Origin: Rhodococcus sp. 06-235-1A
GTDB lineage: Bacteria; Actinomycetota; Actinomycetes; Mycobacteriales; Mycobacteriaceae
DNA: 64,000 bases
Reading direction: 5' to 3'
Assembly: GCF_002258785.1 (NCBI RefSeq)
Contig: NZ_NOYI01000012.1
Coordinates: 372,001 to 436,000, forward strand
Below are positions 60,314-64,000 of this stretch, in pieces (the stretch's first letter is position 1; every line of letters begins with the position of its first letter). The translations under genes and the position numbers were made by a program. The notes under the pieces are model-generated. The model was not told the origin of the DNA, did not search any database, and saw only the letters and a program-made list of their open reading frames with translations.

Positions 60314-60816
60314 CAACGATGGAACTCTCGGCACGCGAGATCGCGGCCACCGTCATGGACCCCGAGATGCCACTGCTCACGCTCGACGATCTCGGCGTCC
60401 TGCGCGACGTCGAGGTACGCGAGAACGGCAGCGTGCTCGTCACGATCACTCCGACGTATTCCGGATGCCCAGCCATGGCGACGATGCGCGACGACATCGT
60501 GCACAAGCTCGAGGATCACGGTTACGCGGACGTCGAGATCGTCACCAGCCTCTCCCCCGCGTGGAGTACCGACTGGATCTCCGAGGAGGGCCTGCGCAAG
60601 CTTCGCGATTCCGGTTACTCCACACCAGGACCGGCTCCCGCTCGCACATCCGGCCCGGTCCCGTTGACCCTCACCGTGAAGCCACGCCGAATCGACTGCC
60701 CTCAGTGCGGTTCCGCGAACACCCGCCTCACATCCGAATTCGGTGCCACCCTGTGCAAAGCCCAGTATCGGTGCGACGACTGCCTCGAACCCTTCGACCA
60801 CGTGAAGGAAATCTGA
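60310..60816 (+). CDS. paaD: PaaD, Fe-S assembly factor of the phenylacetyl-CoA epoxidase
   Basis: A 168-residue protein with an N-terminal MIP18/DUF59 domain (ATVMDPEMPLLTLDDLGVLR, VTITPTYSGCPAMATMRDDI) and a C-terminal zinc-like knuckle with four cysteines in CPQCGSANT and CKAQYRCDDC. PaaD is needed for epoxidase activity, probably for loading the iron-sulfur cluster of PaaE. GTG start at 60310 overlaps paaC (GTGA); an ATG nine bases later is an alternative. Its stop shares one base with the paaE start. Confidence 0.93.
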   Translation: MTTMELSAREIAATVMDPEMPLLTLDDLGVLRDVEVRENGSVLVTITPTYSGCPAMATMRDDIVHKLEDHGYADVEIVTSLSPAWSTDWISEEGLRKLRDSGYSTPGPAPARTSGPVPLTLTVKPRRIDCPQCGSANTRLTSEFGATLCKAQYRCDDCLEPFDHVKEI

Positions 60817-61910
60817 TGACTGTCACCGCCGAGCCGGAGCTGAAGAACCTGCGCAACAAGCCATTCCACACGCTGACCGTTGCCGACGTCGAATCGCTCT
60901 GCGACGACGCAGCAGCCGTCACCTTCGACGTGCCCGAGGAGCTGCGTGAGGAGTTCGACTTCAAGCCGGGCCAGTCGCTGATGCTCAGCCGCACGATAGA
61001 CGGCGTCGAGCACCGCCGCTCCTACTCCATCTGCGCCCCGGCCGGTGCACGTCCCCGCGTCGGTGTCCGCGAGGTCTCCGACGGGTTGTTCTCCTCGTGG
61101 CTCGTTCGCGACGTCAAGGCAGGCGATCGAATCGACGTTCAGGGCCCCACCGGCACCTTTCACGCCGATCCCGCCACAGCAGGCAGGCACGTCCTCATCG
61201 CCGCCGGTTCCGGTATCACTCCGATGCTGTCCATCGCCGCCTCCGTTCTCACCAATCCGGAAGCCGAAGTTGTTCTGCTGTACGGCAATCGCCGCACACG
61301 GACGGTGATGTTCGCTGAGGAGATCGCAGACCTGAAGGACCAGTACGGCAGTCGATTCGACGTCATCCACGTCCTGTCCAGGGAGCCGCGCGAGGTCGAA
61401 CTGTTCAGCGGAAGACTCGACGCCGAACGACTGCGCGAGATACTCGACACCGTCGTCGCCACACCGGATATCGATCATTTCTGGTTGTGTGGCCCGTTCG
61501 GGATGGTCACCGATGCCCAACAGGTTCTGGGAGACCTCGGTGTGGCGAAGACCAGCATCCACGCCGAGCTGTTCTACGTCGACGACGTGCCCCCGCCGCA
61601 GGAGAAGCACCGCGAACCGGGCATCACCGGACCCAGCAGCGAAGTCACGATCATCCTCGACGGCCGTGAGGTGACAGGTGCACTGCCGCAGGACGAGTCG
61701 ATTCTCGACTCCGCCGAGCAACTGCGCTCCGATCTTCCGTTCGCGTGCAAGGGCGGGGTGTGCGGCACCTGCCGCGCCAAAATCACGTTCGGCGAGACGG
61801 ATATGCGGCGCAACTACGCATTGGAAGACAACGAAGTCGAGGCCGGCTTCGTGCTCACCTGCCAGACCTACCCGCTCAGCGACACCGTCACCGTCGACTT
61901 CGACGCCTGA
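60816..61910 (+). CDS. paaE: phenylacetyl-CoA epoxidase reductase PaaE
   Basis: A 364-residue reductase passing electrons from NADPH to PaaA. FAD-binding RRSYSICAPAGARPRVGVRE, the NAD(P)-binding GSGITPMLSIAASVL and FWLCGPFGMV, and a C-terminal plant-type [2Fe-2S] domain with cysteines in FACKGGVCGTCRAKI and LTCQTYPLSD are present in that order. TGATG overlap with paaD. Length is typical. Confidence 0.93.
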   Translation: MTVTAEPELKNLRNKPFHTLTVADVESLCDDAAAVTFDVPEELREEFDFKPGQSLMLSRTIDGVEHRRSYSICAPAGARPRVGVREVSDGLFSSWLVRDVKAGDRIDVQGPTGTFHADPATAGRHVLIAAGSGITPMLSIAASVLTNPEAEVVLLYGNRRTRTVMFAEEIADLKDQYGSRFDVIHVLSREPREVELFSGRLDAERLREILDTVVATPDIDHFWLCGPFGMVTDAQQVLGDLGVAKTSIHAELFYVDDVPPPQEKHREPGITGPSSEVTIILDGREVTGALPQDESILDSAEQLRSDLPFACKGGVCGTCRAKITFGETDMRRNYALEDNEVEAGFVLTCQTYPLSDTVTVDFDA

Positions 61911-61928
61911 GACCACGAGAGAGCAATC

Positions 61929-63236
61929 ATGACCAGTGTGCTGTCCGCCCCCACAGACACCCCCGACATCGAATTCGCGTCCCGGGATCGAATCTCCACC
62001 CTCCAGTTGGAGCGCCTGCAGTGGTCGCTGCAGCACGCCTACGACAACGTTCCGCATTACAAGAAGGCCTTCGACGACGCCGGTGTGCACCCGACCGATC
62101 TGAAGGACCTCTCGGATCTGGCGAAGTTCCCGTTCACCGCGAAGAAGGATCTGCGCGAGAACTACCCGTTCGGCATGTTCGCCGTCCCGCAGAACCAGGT
62201 CTCGCGCATTCATGCGTCCTCGGGCACCACCGGCCGACCGACCGTCGTCGGCTACACCGCGAACGACATCAGCAATTGGGCGGACCTCATCGCCCGTAGC
62301 CTTCGCGCAGGCGGGGTGAAGCCGTCCGACAAGGTGCACGTGGCCTACGGGTACGGACTTTTCACCGGCGGTCTCGGCGCGCACTACGGTGCAGAACGAC
62401 TGGGCTGCACCGTCATCCCGATGTCCGGCGGCATGACCGATCGTCAGATTCAGCTCATCGAGGACTTCGAGCCCGACGCGATCATGGTGACGCCGTCGTA
62501 CATGCTCACGATCGTGGACGCGATGGTCAAGAAGGGCATCGACCCGGCCAAGACCTCGTTGAAAACCGGTGTCTTCGGCGCAGAGCCGTGGACCGAGGAG
62601 ATGCGCAAGGAGATCGAGAAGACCCTCGACATGGACGCCGTCGACATCTACGGCCTGTCCGAGGTCATGGGCCCGGGCGTCGCCATGGAATGCGTCGAAA
62701 CCAAGGACGGACTCCACATCTGGGAGGATCATTTCTACCCGGAGGTCATCGACCCGGTGACCGGTGAAGTCCTGCCCGACGGCGAGAAGGGTGAGTTGGT
62801 GTTCACGTCGCTGTCCAAGGAAGCGATGCCGATCATCCGGTACCGCACCCGCGATCTGACGCGTCTGCTGCCGGGCACGGCCCGCACGATGCGTCGGATG
62901 CAGAAGGTCACCGGCCGCACCGACGACATGATCATTCTGCGCGGCGTCAACCTCTTCCCGACGCAGATCGAAGAGCTGATCCTGACGGTTCCCGCGCTGG
63001 CTCCGCAGTTCCAGTGCGTGCTCGAGAGGGCAGGCCGCATGGACTCGTTGACCGTTCTCGTCGAAGCCCGCCCCGACGCCGCACTCGACTCGCATGCACC
63101 AGCAGCGGCGACGCTCAAGAAGCTCGTCAAGGATCGCATCGGCGTCAGCGTCGGAGTCGATGTCGTGGCACCGGCCGCCCTCGAGCGTTCCATCGGCAAA
63201 GCGCGCCGGTTGATCGACAACCGACCAGCCGTATGA
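61929..63236 (+). CDS. paaK: phenylacetate-CoA ligase
   Basis: A 435-residue adenylate-forming enzyme that activates phenylacetate with ATP and CoA, the entry step of the pathway. The P-loop SSGTTGRPTVVGYT is at 97-110, followed by YGYGLFTGGLGAHYGAERLG, the YGLSEVMGPGVAMECVETKD motif with the substrate region, and the hinge TGRTDDMIILRGVNLFPTQI. The C-terminal catalytic Lys falls in SIGKARRLID. ATG at 61929, 18 bp after paaE; last gene of the epoxidase operon. Confidence 0.94.
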   Translation: MTSVLSAPTDTPDIEFASRDRISTLQLERLQWSLQHAYDNVPHYKKAFDDAGVHPTDLKDLSDLAKFPFTAKKDLRENYPFGMFAVPQNQVSRIHASSGTTGRPTVVGYTANDISNWADLIARSLRAGGVKPSDKVHVAYGYGLFTGGLGAHYGAERLGCTVIPMSGGMTDRQIQLIEDFEPDAIMVTPSYMLTIVDAMVKKGIDPAKTSLKTGVFGAEPWTEEMRKEIEKTLDMDAVDIYGLSEVMGPGVAMECVETKDGLHIWEDHFYPEVIDPVTGEVLPDGEKGELVFTSLSKEAMPIIRYRTRDLTRLLPGTARTMRRMQKVTGRTDDMIILRGVNLFPTQIEELILTVPALAPQFQCVLERAGRMDSLTVLVEARPDAALDSHAPAAATLKKLVKDRIGVSVGVDVVAPAALERSIGKARRLIDNRPAV

Positions 63237-63237
63237 C

Positions 63238-64000
63238 ATGAGCCCGGTGGCACAGGATTTCGAGCAGTGGCGCGAGAACGTCTCAACGGCGTTCGTGCCG
63301 CTCGACGCTGTGTCCACCGGGCCGTCGTCGTTCGAGGGAACGCTGGTGTCGTCGACGCTGGGGGCCTTGCAACTGAGCGAGGTGACCGGCCGAGAGGTCG
63401 ACGTCAGCCGTACGCGCGCGACCATCCGGCGGTCGGATCCGGGCCTGATCAAGGTGGGGCTGCAGCTGACGGGCTGCGGCACGATCGTCCAGAACGACCG
63501 GGAGGCCGTTCTCCATCCGGGCGACTTCGCGGTGTACGACACCAGTGTCCCGTACGATCTGCACTTCGTCGGGGACTTCGAGATGTTCGTGGTGATGTTT
63601 CCACGCGACGCACTCCGCATCGATTCCCGTGAGTTGACGACCGTCGCCGCGCGGCGCATCGAGGGTGATCACGGCGTGGGCGCGTTGGTGTCGCCGTTTC
63701 TGTTCAATCTTCGCCGGAACGCCGCCGACGGAACTCTGCCGACGACGCCGATGCTGGAGAACGCCGTCCTCGATTTGCTCTGCGCCGCTCTCGACGACGC
63801 AGCGCCGCACGAAGCTCCGGGTTCCACACTGCTGATCGAGGCCAAGAGTCTCGTCGAATCGCACCTGTCCGATCCCACGCTGTCCACGGCATCCATCGCT
63901 GCACGACTGCATATTTCGACGCGCTACCTGCAGAAGCTCTTCGAGTCCGACGGCCGCACGGTGGCCGGCTGGATCAGATCACGACGACTCGACCGATGCC
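63238..64000 (+). CDS. AraC family regulator (truncated by window edge)
   Basis: 254 codons visible, with no stop before the edge. The N-terminal part has a cupin-like AraC_binding_2 pattern (DVSRTRATIRRSDPGLIKVG, LHPGDFAVYDTSVPYDLHFV). A linker, then the HTH region starts TLSTASIAARLHISTRYLQK and LFESDGRTVAGWIRSRRLDR, i.e. helix-turn-helix 1 and the beginning of the second. It resembles regulators of aromatic acid or nitrile catabolism of the FeaR/NphR type. ATG at 63238 is 1 bp after the paaK stop, so it may be co-transcribed. Confidence 0.85.
   Translation, partial: MSPVAQDFEQWRENVSTAFVPLDAVSTGPSSFEGTLVSSTLGALQLSEVTGREVDVSRTRATIRRSDPGLIKVGLQLTGCGTIVQNDREAVLHPGDFAVYDTSVPYDLHFVGDFEMFVVMFPRDALRIDSRELTTVAARRIEGDHGVGALVSPFLFNLRRNAADGTLPTTPMLENAVLDLLCAALDDAAPHEAPGSTLLIEAKSLVESHLSDPTLSTASIAARLHISTRYLQKLFESDGRTVAGWIRSRRLDRC

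Noticed and set aside
60702-63659. A 985-codon open frame on the minus strand across paaE and paaK
   Set aside because: It is antisense to two unmistakable genes; its residues are His/Arg/Asp/Gly-rich with no family motif, as expected for the complement of high-GC codons.

Overview
The window looks like chromosome of a high-GC actinobacterium of the Nocardiaceae, most likely a Rhodococcus-type organism. This is inferred from codon bias, frequent GTG starts, the paa/homogentisate/bkd gene sets and actinobacterial family signatures; no database was searched.

Layout. (1) 1-2744: right end of an integrated genetic element (truncated gene at the edge, excisionase-like HTH protein, repressor, tyrosine integrase) abutting the 3' end of tRNA-Ser(CGA). 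(2) 2.8-22.9 kb: housekeeping and surface genes: CsbD-like, tadA with its accessory protein, tyrA, a glycolipid-binding family protein, a heterodimeric ABC exporter with one degenerate ATP site, a solitary C5-cytosine methyltransferase with Vsr, free-methionine-sulfoxide reductase, a fused dihydroxyacetone kinase, YceI, a SIMPL lipoprotein, a CaiB-type CoA-transferase, a TetR regulator, a secreted lipase and a LigB/DODA-type dioxygenase. (3) 23.0-34.3 kb: tyrosine catabolism. A MarR regulator precedes homogentisate dioxygenase, an unknown protein and fumarylacetoacetase; 4-hydroxyphenylpyruvate dioxygenase lies at 32.6 kb between two Lrp/AsnC regulators. A dicarboxylate-type module (IclR, gamma-carbonic-anhydrase-like protein, CoA-transferase, HMG-CoA-lyase-like protein, MatC-like transporter) separates the two parts. 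(4) 34.5-39.2 kb: branched-chain 2-oxoacid dehydrogenase operon (E1alpha, E1beta, E2, E3) with a divergent Lrp regulator. (5) 39.2-46.6 kb: accessory region with degenerate direct repeats around a secreted DUF2690 protein and an unusually long HTH protein, then DUF4839, DUF4393 (Abi-alpha-like) and DUF2510 genes. (6) 46.7-64 kb: phenylacetate catabolism: an MFS transporter and FAD-linked oxidase, paaZ-ethD-paaI-pucR, a TetR regulator (PaaR-like), thiolase-paaF-paaH-paaG, paaABCDE, paaK and a truncated AraC regulator.

How it works together. PaaK activates phenylacetate to the CoA ester, PaaABCDE epoxidises the ring, PaaG isomerises, PaaZ opens and oxidises the ring, and PaaJ/F/H beta-oxidise the product to acetyl-CoA and succinyl-CoA. 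A 14-bp operator of the form ACCG(N4)TTCGGT occurs at four intergenic sites (48125, 53575, 54312, 58016), tying the paa transcription units and the MFS/FAD-oxidase pair to one regulon. Together with hpd-hmgA-fahA and bkd, the region is a catabolic hub for phenylalanine, tyrosine and branched-chain amino acids.

A dispersed 23-bp repeat recurs next to stop codons and, as part of a 91-bp mosaic, also sits inside the E2 (bkdC) reading frame, where it encodes an interdomain linker.
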